Of a DNA stretch of 15,683 bases, positions 7,234 to 14,536 are shown in pieces (the stretch's first letter is position 1; every line of letters starts with the position of its first letter). Origin of the DNA: RUG11551 sp045546875 (GTDB lineage Bacteria; Planctomycetota; Planctomycetia; Pirellulales; Thermoguttaceae); contig JAZQDP010000485.1 in assembly GCA_045546875.1 (NCBI GenBank), positions 1 to 15,683 on the forward strand, read 5' to 3'. Under the pieces are notes generated by a model that was given only the letters and a program-made list of their open reading frames with translations, did no database searches and was not told where the DNA came from. Both the position numbers and the translations under genes were made by a program.

Positions 7234-7620
7234 ATGAAAATCAGCGTAGTAACCCCAGAAAAGAAGGTTCTGGATATGGAATGCGTTTCCTGCGTTTTAC
7301 CGTTGTACGACGGTGAAATCGGGATTGAAAAGAACCGCTCGCCGTTGATCGGCAGAGTTGGTTTTGGCGAATTACGCATTAAAACCGAGTCTGGAACGGA
7401 ACGCTACTATGTCGACGGCGGTTTTGTGGAGGTGTTAGATAACAACATCTCCGTCATGACGGGAAACGCCATTCCGACTACTGAACTCAACGCCGACGAA
7501 GCGGCGAAGCAGTTGGAAGATGCTTTGGCGGTTGTCGCTACCACGGAAGACGTCTTTGCTTCCAAAGAACGCAAAGTCAAACAGGCGCGCGCCAAACTAC
7601 GATTGGCAAACCGCAAATAG
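7234..7620 (+). CDS. atpC: F1Fo ATP synthase subunit epsilon
   Basis: Epsilon sits at the foot of gamma and can inhibit ATP hydrolysis. The 128 residues are near family length. The N-terminal beta sandwich shows 'DGEIGI' (26-31) and 'YVDGGFVEV' (59-67). The usual 'LPGHAPL'-type segment after the first motif is replaced by 'EKNRSPLIG' (32-40). The C-terminal two-helix part (about 86-125) is Ala/Lys/Glu rich and complete, so the regulatory helices are kept. ATG at 7234, with no visible ribosome site and the heptamer repeat just upstream. It is the last gene of the operon; a strong terminator follows about 30 bases after the stop. Confidence 0.93.
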   Translation: MKISVVTPEKKVLDMECVSCVLPLYDGEIGIEKNRSPLIGRVGFGELRIKTESGTERYYVDGGFVEVLDNNISVMTGNAIPTTELNADEAAKQLEDALAVVATTEDVFASKERKVKQARAKLRLANRK

Positions 7621-7652
7621 CCGTAAATTATAACCTGTTGTTACAATAAAAT

Positions 7653-7688
7653 AAATAAACCAAATCCAAAAGATTTGGTTTATTTTTT
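7653..7688 (+). terminator. Intrinsic terminator of the atp operon
   Basis: A perfect 14-bp stem (7653-7666 with 7672-7685) encloses the 5-base loop CAAAA and ends in a run of T (7683-7688). The A-run on the left arm means it could also work on the opposite strand. It begins 32 bases after the atpC stop. Confidence 0.92.
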
Positions 7689-8170
7689 GATTATTCCAAC
7701 AATTCAGAACCCTATAAGTTCACGTTTAATGTTCTTCAGGTAGCCCCATGCCTATTCATTTGATAAGCTATAGACCGAATATGGAACAACCTATCATAAC
7801 AGAGAATTTTCCCGACAGTTCCCAAAAACTTCCCTATTCCTCTCAGAATTTTCCAGCGCTTCTCGAGGTACTCAGTTACCGGATGAGCCAGTTTTTTTGA
7901 CTCTTTATCCCCGTCTTTTTATTAGTGCAATCTGTCAGAATACTACTGTACTTTCGATACCACTCATTCTAATAATTCCAATTTTTAAATGACATTTTAC
8001 ATATAATTACTATTCATATAATTCTACAGGGTATAGTATTTAGCTGACACAAGAAACTCGAAAAATTTTTAAAAAAATCGTTCTTCATGGTTGATTTTGA
8101 ATTATAATAATAGAACACAAATAGTCAGTTACTGAATTCGCAAGAATTATTTCCTTTAACATACACAACT
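7689..8170. other. AT-rich intergenic region of 482 bp, no clear gene
   Basis: I see no convincing gene here. A 50-codon frame (ATG 7748 to TGA 7900) is preceded by AGG 8 bases upstream but has no recognisable product. CATATAATT occurs twice (8000-8008 and 8015-8023). A perfect TATAAT at 8103-8108, about 62 bases before the next ATG, is the best candidate -10 box for the downstream gene, but the -35 position is poor. The upstream terminator isolates this stretch from the atp operon, so the next gene probably has its own promoter here. Confidence 0.5.
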
Positions 8171-11116
8171 ATGAAATTTTATTTCATTAAATTTTTCGAC
8201 CGTGTCATGGATACACTAACGTTCTACAAACCATTGGTTCTTTCTATTACAATCATCTTCGTAACAAGTGGAATACAGGCTGACGAAACGCAGCGATGGA
8301 AACCTAATATAAGCGGTGAGATTTCTGATAGCGAGGTTTGGGAAAACGGCATTGCGTTGCCTGCCAATGAAACGGGATATATTTACGATGGGGTTCAATC
8401 TGTTAACGACGACAATCTAAGCGGCAATCGCACTCTTCAATTTACCGGAGGAACAACAACGTTTACAAATTCTTTCAGCATTAATTCCAGCTCGTTTGTT
8501 CTCGAAGGCGGAACAGTCAACGCTCACGGCAGTCATTTTATTATTGGTAATGAATCTGCCGGTTCAGTAATGCAATCTGGCAATTCGGTATTCAACCTTA
8601 ACAGTGTTTGGACATCTTCAGATCTTACGTGGGCTGGTTTTCGTTTAGGAAATGCTGCAAACTCGACCTATAATTTACAAAGCGGAACGTTTAACGTAAC
8701 AAATGGTTCACTATTGCTTAACAATGGAACGTTTACGCAGACTGGTGGCGAAATGAACGTTTCCAATGGTTCCGGGTTAAAACTTGAAAATAATACCAGC
8801 GTTTTTAATCTCAATGGCGGTTCGTTAAACCTTAACGGCGCGGCATACATTAACGCTGCCAAAGGTCATTTCAACGTTGCTGATGGCGGGACGATCAATG
8901 TTACCCCAACTGCGTTCGAATTATCTGTTGGCAAAAAACTCATTGGCGTGTTTACTAACGAAGACGACGCCAATAACGCTCTTGCTCACATAAATATGAC
9001 AAATGGTTGGCAAGCCAAAGTTGTCAATATCACATCTCTTCTTCCAAAGAATCAAACCCTAAACAGCAATATTGATTTCCAATACCTAATCCTTGCCGGA
9101 CCAAATGCAGCTCCAGATGGAATTAAAATCTGGAACGCAACAAATACTTCCAATGATATGGATAATGCTAAATTATGGATCGGAACAACGTCGGATTCAA
9201 CAGGATATGTTTTTGGTGGAACGTATACTTTCAGAAATTTTACCGATAACCTTATTGTCTATGACGGTACTAATTCATTTAGAGCTTTAGCGCCGGCCGG
9301 TAAGACGCTTATAATTAATGGCGGAAACAACACATACGGATCAGTTCAAGGAATAGTTTTAAGTAAAGGTTCGGTCTACCTTAATTCCGGGATATTAAAG
9401 ACTCTATCATATCAATATCTTACAATAGACGGCAGCGTCAGCGCCCCCGCTTATGTAGAAGTCAACGGAGGATTGTTTAATATCGGTCTCTATTTAACGT
9501 TAGGTCTGACTCAAACAGCTTCTTCGCCTACAGCCAAAATGGTTGTCAATAACGGAACCGTTTTCTGTGGGAATAGTTCAGAAAGTTCCGTTAACGGATT
9601 GATTCTTGCTGAAACGATGGGTTCTAACGCCGAGCTGACAATGAATGGAGGACTGTTCCAAATCTTTAATAACAGAGCGGTAAAAATTGCTTTCGCTAAC
9701 AATTCAACGGCAAAGTTCACGATGACCGGCGGAGAATTCCTCACAGATGGAATTACCTACCTTGGAAAAGGCGAAGGTTCGACAGCGGAGATTAACATTT
9801 CCGGCGGCAGTTATACCTCAACCAACACTATTGACATTGGGACAGGCTCAAATGCAACCGCGACACTGAATATCTCTGGCGGTGAATTAAGCGCTGAAAG
9901 CATACTGGTTGGTCGAGCTGGAGCTGGCGACAGCGTTGCCTTGAATATTACAGGCGGAAAGGTTGTGATTAAACAAGACTTGCACGGCTCTGATTCACAG
10001 GCTTCTGGGTCTGTCTACATTTCAGGCTCTGGTTCCATCGTATTCGATTCAAATTATTCTGACAACGCGGCGATTCGGGACTTGTCCAACTTCTGTATTG
10101 AAGGAGCTGGAGACGGTTCTGGCGCCCTGCAATTCCTCAATAGCGTCAACTGCGATTCAGACATAACGCTTACCAATAACGCAACAATCGGCATTGCAGA
10201 AGGAGCTATCTTTACGCAAGACGCCGTTATTAAAGAAAACGCCGGGACGCACAGCGGTTTAACCATTACCGGCAGCGGAACGTTATCGCTAACGCAAGCC
10301 CCTGAATATACCGGAGCGACATCGATTTCTAACGGGACATTGACGCTTGCCACCGACAGTGTTCTTTATAACCTTACCGGCGGCTCTGCAGATGAAAATG
10401 GCGATATCGTCGATAAGGCAACCATTATTGCTAACGGCTCGACTTTAACAATAAACAACGACGAAAAAACAAAGTACGTTGGGTCTATTACAGCCAAAAA
10501 GATCATAAAGACCGGATCTGGCATTTTACAAATTTATACTGGCGATGAAGGACAAATTGACGTTGAGAACATTGTTGTTTCTTCTGGACAAATAGACATC
10601 AAAGGCGTAATGAACGCCGGTCTGGAAATTGAATCTGGGGCGATATTCTCTCCCGGCAATTCGATTGGAGAAACGACAATTAACGGCAATTACATCCAAA
10701 ATGATTATGCAATTCTGTTATTCGAACAAGATGAAACCGGGGCTGACAAACTTATCGCCAATTCGTTTAACCTTGCCCCAAATTCAATTATTGAACTGTC
10801 CTTCCAGTCGCCCGCGCCCGGAACTTCATACGAAATAATGGTTCAAACGGGCGGTAATTTTTCAGGTCAGTATGCTAACGACGCCTTCTGGAATGCGCTT
10901 TTATCTTCTAATAGCGCTGAAGGATGGGGGCTGTCCGTAAACGGCAACACTGTAAACGCGGTGTTTGCTCAAGGCGATACCCCCAGCGACGTTGCTGACG
11001 TTCCAGAACCGTCAACATGGGTAATGCTCATCCTCGGCTTAATTAGTGGAATCGCCTTTATTCGTAAAAACCGGATTAACCATATTTTAGCTCGGATGCG
11101 TCAACTTGTTGGATGA
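8171..11116 (+). CDS. Secreted beta-helix protein with autotransporter-type repeats and PEP-CTERM sorting signal
   Basis: The 981 residues form a large surface or exported protein. An N-terminal signal peptide ends near 'SGIQA' (33-37). The body is Gly/Asn/Thr/Ser-rich with recurring '[MI]xGG' turns, as in right-handed beta helices. Turns at residues 518, 543, 568 and 593 are exactly 25 apart. Residues 698-727 ('ITGSGTLSL' to 'SNGTLTLA') fit the autotransporter-associated beta-strand repeat, and 'FSPGNSIGETTINGNY' (826-841) is another passenger motif. The C-terminus is PEP-CTERM: 'VPEPSTW' (944-950), a hydrophobic helix, then 'RKNR' (965-968). There is no outer-membrane barrel, so export is expected through the exosortase route, not by autotransport. 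ATG 8171 is used; ATG 8207 (Met13) gives a more compact signal peptide. Its function is unknown, with adhesion or matrix likely. Confidence 0.88.
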   Translation: MKFYFIKFFDRVMDTLTFYKPLVLSITIIFVTSGIQADETQRWKPNISGEISDSEVWENGIALPANETGYIYDGVQSVNDDNLSGNRTLQFTGGTTTFTNSFSINSSSFVLEGGTVNAHGSHFIIGNESAGSVMQSGNSVFNLNSVWTSSDLTWAGFRLGNAANSTYNLQSGTFNVTNGSLLLNNGTFTQTGGEMNVSNGSGLKLENNTSVFNLNGGSLNLNGAAYINAAKGHFNVADGGTINVTPTAFELSVGKKLIGVFTNEDDANNALAHINMTNGWQAKVVNITSLLPKNQTLNSNIDFQYLILAGPNAAPDGIKIWNATNTSNDMDNAKLWIGTTSDSTGYVFGGTYTFRNFTDNLIVYDGTNSFRALAPAGKTLIINGGNNTYGSVQGIVLSKGSVYLNSGILKTLSYQYLTIDGSVSAPAYVEVNGGLFNIGLYLTLGLTQTASSPTAKMVVNNGTVFCGNSSESSVNGLILAETMGSNAELTMNGGLFQIFNNRAVKIAFANNSTAKFTMTGGEFLTDGITYLGKGEGSTAEINISGGSYTSTNTIDIGTGSNATATLNISGGELSAESILVGRAGAGDSVALNITGGKVVIKQDLHGSDSQASGSVYISGSGSIVFDSNYSDNAAIRDLSNFCIEGAGDGSGALQFLNSVNCDSDITLTNNATIGIAEGAIFTQDAVIKENAGTHSGLTITGSGTLSLTQAPEYTGATSISNGTLTLATDSVLYNLTGGSADENGDIVDKATIIANGSTLTINNDEKTKYVGSITAKKIIKTGSGILQIYTGDEGQIDVENIVVSSGQIDIKGVMNAGLEIESGAIFSPGNSIGETTINGNYIQNDYAILLFEQDETGADKLIANSFNLAPNSIIELSFQSPAPGTSYEIMVQTGGNFSGQYANDAFWNALLSSNSAEGWGLSVNGNTVNAVFAQGDTPSDVADVPEPSTWVMLILGLISGIAFIRKNRINHILARMRQLVG

Positions 11117-11118
11117 AC

Positions 11119-13269
11119 CTAAAATATTACGTCGCCGGTTTGAGGCGGAATCCGGAAGATGAATTTGCCGTTGTCGTCCGTCAGGTCTGGACCGACGCTG
11201 TAGAGAATAAACGGTCGCCAGACGGGGAACGGATTGTCGTCGAATTCATGACGATATTCTGGGGCTTTCTCTCGTCCTTGCTTTAGTTCTCGTTCCCAGT
11301 CCTCTTTTGACTGCGTGTTGAGCCGATACCCCAACGTGTCTTTTCCTGAACAGGGATCAAATCGAATTGAACCTTGCTTTTTCTCGTCCCAGTATTTATC
11401 GGTCAGCTGCTCAAGCGATTCAGGATATTTGCCCTCTTTGACTCGATAACGTTCAATCGCGATGGCAACCTGAATGAGCCTTTGATCTGTTGAAGTCATG
11501 TCTTGTAAATAGAGAAAACTGCGACAAGAGTCCGCCGCTTGATAAAAAACGCAGTGTGCGGCTGTATTGGATCGTTTTCTAATAGTAAGCCAATTAGTAA
11601 CTGACATTAAAACATGAGCGGGAGAGTATTTACGCAACTCGTCAAATTTTTGTTTTCGAATGGCGCGGTCTTTTTCCAAAAAAGCATCTTGAATCAGATG
11701 CCGATCTTTGTACGCCTGTTGACGAAAATAATTCTCGTCAATAAACAATCGGATAATCGCAGAAAGAGCGGCGTCAACATCATCAGCGGCGCTTTCTGAC
11801 GGTTTGATAAAAAAGTCAGGGATAATATTATATTGCAGCGTAAATTCACCGTTAAGGACGTTTTTTAAATTAACTCCGCATTCCTGACTTGTTATATCGT
11901 TCAGACGCTTCCATTGTTCATCGGTCAAAGACTCGCAAAAACCGGGAGTTTGCAGAGCGGTTTTTGCTGCATCGCAAGCAAGTTGAGCAAAAGCGTAATG
12001 ACTATGATTCGTTTCTGCAACAACATTGACGCCATTTCCATAATGTTTAGCAAACAAGAACAGCGTTTCTATGTCGTCCAAAACCTGAACAACGTTTCCA
12101 TCTCCCAGAGAACGACGAATACGCATATTGAAAACATCTCTGGAAAACCAATAAATACGTATGGGATAATAGTCGCGAAATATATCAGGCGATTTAAGTG
12201 GCAGCGGATACTGATAAATCGGCATGCGAACGGCTTTTGCTATTGTCTCCAGTTCGTCGGCGCGGTCGTCCAGCCATTTCGATGCAACTGGATGTTGAGC
12301 CGACGTCCAGACAGGTCCGGAAGACATGGCTTCCGCATAAAAAGAATAGACGTTATCGGCGAATCGTTCCTGAAAACGCACATCGTCTTCGTCATCTTCC
12401 TGTTTCAATTCGTCGACATATTCAGGTTTCGTTCCGTAGACATATTTAGGACGATGCCGAGAGAATTCCTCTTTGTCATAAACGAGTGTATTGACGTCGA
12501 TTTTATTTTCAGTTAGATAATCCTCAAAACGCGGGAAGTCTTCGTACTTTGGCTTGAGATTCGGATCAAGCTGCAACAATTTACAAGCGTCTGTCCATTC
12601 CGGGGCGCCCAGATTCATCCGATGCGTCCAATATACCTTAGAACCGTATAACTGATATATCAACCGCACGCCGTTTTCTTCTGCATTTTTAAACCTTGGT
12701 TCAAAAATTTTAAACATCGCCACGGCGTAGTCAACTTTTCCATCTTCTGTTCTTGGCTGAGTAATATAATGTGAATTCTCCGTGATTGTTACAGGGGAAT
12801 ACGACAATTGCGTTGAAGCTATAAAAATAACCACGGCATGCAGAAACCAAAAACGCTTGAGTTTCCAGAACGGTCTGGCGTTGTTGCTTTGGCGGGGATA
12901 ATTATTTTCCGGAGTTTGCCCGGGCAAGAAAAATGCTATGACAACGCCAGCAATCCAGCCGAAAACGGGAATAAGCAAACAGGGAATTACCCAGTGTCCG
13001 GAACGGTTTCGGTCGTGAAATCGGCGAACGAGCGCCGCCAGCGATGTCGGAATCAATTCAATAAGCAAAACGAGCGGTATATAAAAGGCAACCTGTCCCC
13101 AAAAAACGCTATCGAACAGAGTTGACGAATTTATGATTACCAGTAACAGAACTATTAATCCTGTCAAAACGAGGGAGAACCCCCAGAACGTCTTGCAGCT
13201 TGTCCGGCTGGAATAGTCGCCCCGGCGAGTCGTAAAACAGCTTATTACTGAACAAAGATAATTTACCAT
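11119..13269 (-). CDS. DUF805 membrane protein fused to a large extracytoplasmic domain
   Basis: About 716 residues. Residues 1-125 resemble DUF805: 'RRGDYSSRTSCKTFWGF' (15-31), several membrane helices, then 'RRFHDRNRSGHW' (82-93) and 'PGQTPENNYP' (116-125). A further helix (about 140-156) leads into a mostly soluble region of about 560 residues. This ends with 'IERYRVKEGKYPESLEQL' (605-622) and 'YSVGPDLTDDNGK' (690-702), a pattern I associate with planctomycete hypothetical proteins. Function unknown. A longer frame starts at TTG 13311, but ATG 13269 fits the DUF805 start. A promoter at 13321-13349 would also place the mRNA start only a few bases before the TTG. The gene converges on the PEP-CTERM gene with 2 bp between stops. 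Confidence 0.82.
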   Translation of the reverse strand: MVNYLCSVISCFTTRRGDYSSRTSCKTFWGFSLVLTGLIVLLLVIINSSTLFDSVFWGQVAFYIPLVLLIELIPTSLAALVRRFHDRNRSGHWVIPCLLIPVFGWIAGVVIAFFLPGQTPENNYPRQSNNARPFWKLKRFWFLHAVVIFIASTQLSYSPVTITENSHYITQPRTEDGKVDYAVAMFKIFEPRFKNAEENGVRLIYQLYGSKVYWTHRMNLGAPEWTDACKLLQLDPNLKPKYEDFPRFEDYLTENKIDVNTLVYDKEEFSRHRPKYVYGTKPEYVDELKQEDDEDDVRFQERFADNVYSFYAEAMSSGPVWTSAQHPVASKWLDDRADELETIAKAVRMPIYQYPLPLKSPDIFRDYYPIRIYWFSRDVFNMRIRRSLGDGNVVQVLDDIETLFLFAKHYGNGVNVVAETNHSHYAFAQLACDAAKTALQTPGFCESLTDEQWKRLNDITSQECGVNLKNVLNGEFTLQYNIIPDFFIKPSESAADDVDAALSAIIRLFIDENYFRQQAYKDRHLIQDAFLEKDRAIRKQKFDELRKYSPAHVLMSVTNWLTIRKRSNTAAHCVFYQAADSCRSFLYLQDMTSTDQRLIQVAIAIERYRVKEGKYPESLEQLTDKYWDEKKQGSIRFDPCSGKDTLGYRLNTQSKEDWERELKQGREKAPEYRHEFDDNPFPVWRPFILYSVGPDLTDDNGKFIFRIPPQTGDVIF

Positions 13270-13320
13270 GGCTATAAAATGATTGATTAAGACGCAGAAT
13301 AAAAAAGTCAATCTTATAGC

Positions 13321-13349
13321 ATTATAGCGCCAGTAGGGTGAAAAATCAA
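13321..13349 (-). promoter_or_regulatory. Sigma70-type promoter of the DUF805 gene
   Basis: On the minus strand, TTGATT (13349-13344) is followed after exactly 17 bases by TATAAT (13326-13321). The -10 box is perfect and the -35 box matches the TTGA core. The predicted mRNA start near 13314 gives a leader of about 45 bases to the ATG at 13269. Confidence 0.7.
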
Positions 13350-13596
13350 TGAGTGGGGAAAGAAAATGTGAAAATTTCGCGTGTGGGCTAATTCTATACC
13401 CTTGTGATTATGGTGGCAGTATCTGTAAATTTCAAATTAAGCGTTTTTAAAACCAGGAGGGGTGTACAAGAGGTTGATTTTGTGATACACTATGTTTTAG
13501 TCGCGTTAGGCATGCAATTAATTTGTTTAAATTTTAAGCGTATGTATGCTGTTACGATTGTTTCATTCATTTTTCCTGATAACTTACTGAGCTAAC
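13350..13596. other. Intergenic region between divergent genes
   Basis: With the promoter and leader of the minus-strand gene this makes a 327-bp gap. It must hold the promoter for the + strand gene at 13597, but I could not find a well-spaced -35/-10 pair. A 63-codon frame with a GTG start (13404-13595) has no family features and is probably not a gene. No inverted repeat stands out. Confidence 0.4.
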
Positions 13597-13935
13597 ATGA
13601 GCGCATTAGACGAACTGTTTGACATTACCACAAACCTGGAACAACTCTTGGAAGAGAAATACAATGCAACAGGCAGAGGGTTGCACGAAAAAGCCACCAG
13701 CGTTTCGAATAAAATTTCTTCTCAGTGTTTGAAGAAAATCCGCTATATAGCTACGATTCGCAATAAAGCCGCTCACGAAGATCGCAAGATTGCCAACCAG
13801 GAGATTAAAAAAATCCGTGCTGCTAATAGAGAAGTGTTAAAAGAATTGGCGCCTAAATCGTTCAATTGGGGTTTAGCATTCTTTTTTATTGCTGTCATTA
13901 TTGCGATTGCCGCTTATTTTTGTTTTGCTCGCTAG
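13597..13935 (+). CDS. Small membrane-anchored protein with HEPN-like R-N-x-x-x-H motif
   Basis: The 112 residues have two parts. Residues 1-85 are helical and soluble and contain 'GRGLHEKATSV' (26-36) and 'IRYIATIRNKAAHED' (48-62). R55-N56 and H60 match the R-x4-H signature of HEPN and DUF4145-type domains, which include ribonucleases and also non-enzymatic members. Residues 91-110 form one membrane helix near the C-terminus, so the soluble part likely faces the cytoplasm. It is a paralogue of the gene 97 bases downstream, with ungapped alignment over the first 80 residues. There is no Shine-Dalgarno before the ATG. The family assignment is a motif-based inference and the biological role is unknown. 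Confidence 0.72.
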   Translation: MSALDELFDITTNLEQLLEEKYNATGRGLHEKATSVSNKISSQCLKKIRYIATIRNKAAHEDRKIANQEIKKIRAANREVLKELAPKSFNWGLAFFFIAVIIAIAAYFCFAR

Positions 13936-13950
13936 TGTAACATTGGGAAG

Positions 13951-13978
13951 TCTGGGGGCAATTGACCGCGTCCCCAGA
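13951..13978 (+). other. Stem-loop between the two paralogues
   Basis: TCTGGGG (13951-13957) and CCCCAGA (13972-13978) make a perfect GC-rich 7-bp stem, with a further G-T pair inside, around a 12-base loop. No U-run follows. It sits 15 bases after the stop of the first paralogue and may limit read-through or protect the 3' end. Confidence 0.5.
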
Positions 13979-14032
13979 TCGCAACGCCAGATATTTGTGA
14001 GAGTTGCTTCTCGATATTGAAAGGCATTAGTT

Positions 14033-14503
14033 ATGACCCCATTGAAGGAAATCGACTCTATCGTCAAGGCAATTGAAAACGCTCTGCAAAAAGATTTTTA
14101 TGCGGAAGGAGACAATCTTTTGTCAAAAGCCCAAAGCGTACAGAATCGCCTTTCAACAAAATGTATGGAAAATATACAAACGCTATATCGTATTTATCGA
14201 GAGGCGTTATGTCGAGAGAACTACTTTGCTCAAGAGAGTTTACCCGAAGTCCGTCAACTAGCCGCCTCAATTCGTGAAGAATTAGCGACGAACGAGGCTG
14301 TGCAACCGTCCCTTGCATGGCGCGTTATGCGAGCGCTTCTTCTCTTGCCTGTTGTCTTACTTGGTAAAATCGTCAATCCGATAATTACAACAGAGTATTC
14401 TTCAATTTATAAATTTTACTTTGTTTGCGGAATCATAGGCATCATTATTGCGGCTTCATATTTCTTTTATCTGATTCATTATATCCATTCATTGTTTCCC
14501 TAG
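14033..14503 (+). CDS. Membrane-anchored paralogue of the HEPN-like protein, motif lost
   Basis: The 156 residues begin with a domain aligning without gaps to the preceding gene product. Shared positions are Ala24, Gly26, Leu29, Lys32-Ala33, Ser35-Val36, Asn38, Ser41, Cys44 and Ile48. Where the first protein has R-N-K-A-A-H, this one has Y-R-E-A-L-C (55-60), so the Arg, Asn and His of the motif are all gone. The C-terminal part is longer, with two hydrophobic segments (about 100-113 and 127-148) in place of one. GAAAGG at 14019-14024 lies 8 bases before the ATG and supports the start. The tandem order suggests duplication followed by divergence. Function unknown; a partner or regulatory subunit of the first protein is one possibility. 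Confidence 0.72.
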   Translation: MTPLKEIDSIVKAIENALQKDFYAEGDNLLSKAQSVQNRLSTKCMENIQTLYRIYREALCRENYFAQESLPEVRQLAASIREELATNEAVQPSLAWRVMRALLLLPVVLLGKIVNPIITTEYSSIYKFYFVCGIIGIIIAASYFFYLIHYIHSLFP

Positions 14504-14536
14504 AAAGTCCAATCCTTCTTTTAACCTGTTAATACA

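Noticed and set aside
7630..7647. Similar strings TAACCTGTTGTTACAATA (after atpC) and TAACCTGTTAATACAATG (before the GH43 gene)
   Set aside because: Sixteen of 18 matching bases is expected a few times by chance when all positions in a window this long are compared; there is no shared structure around them.
8001..8023. Two CATATAATT copies as tandem promoters or a regulator site
   Set aside because: Neither has a -35 box at proper spacing, and such words are common in AT-rich DNA.
8455..10080. Repeated GG-N/T coding pattern as a DNA repeat or CRISPR-like array
   Set aside because: The repetition is at protein level (beta-helix turns) with differing codons; there are no identical repeats with regular spacers.
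11914..12516. 200-codon + strand frame inside the DUF805-fusion gene
   Set aside because: It is antisense to a gene with its own promoter and domain matches; the product is rich in Arg, Phe and Ile without any recognisable motif.
13270..13311. TTG start at 13311 for the DUF805 gene
   Set aside because: The promoter at 13321-13349 would start the mRNA only a few bases before it, and DUF805 alignment favours the ATG at 13269.
13404..13595. 63-codon frame before the HEPN-like gene
   Set aside because: Its GTG start lacks a ribosome site I trust, there is no family signal, and the stretch must hold the promoter of the next gene.
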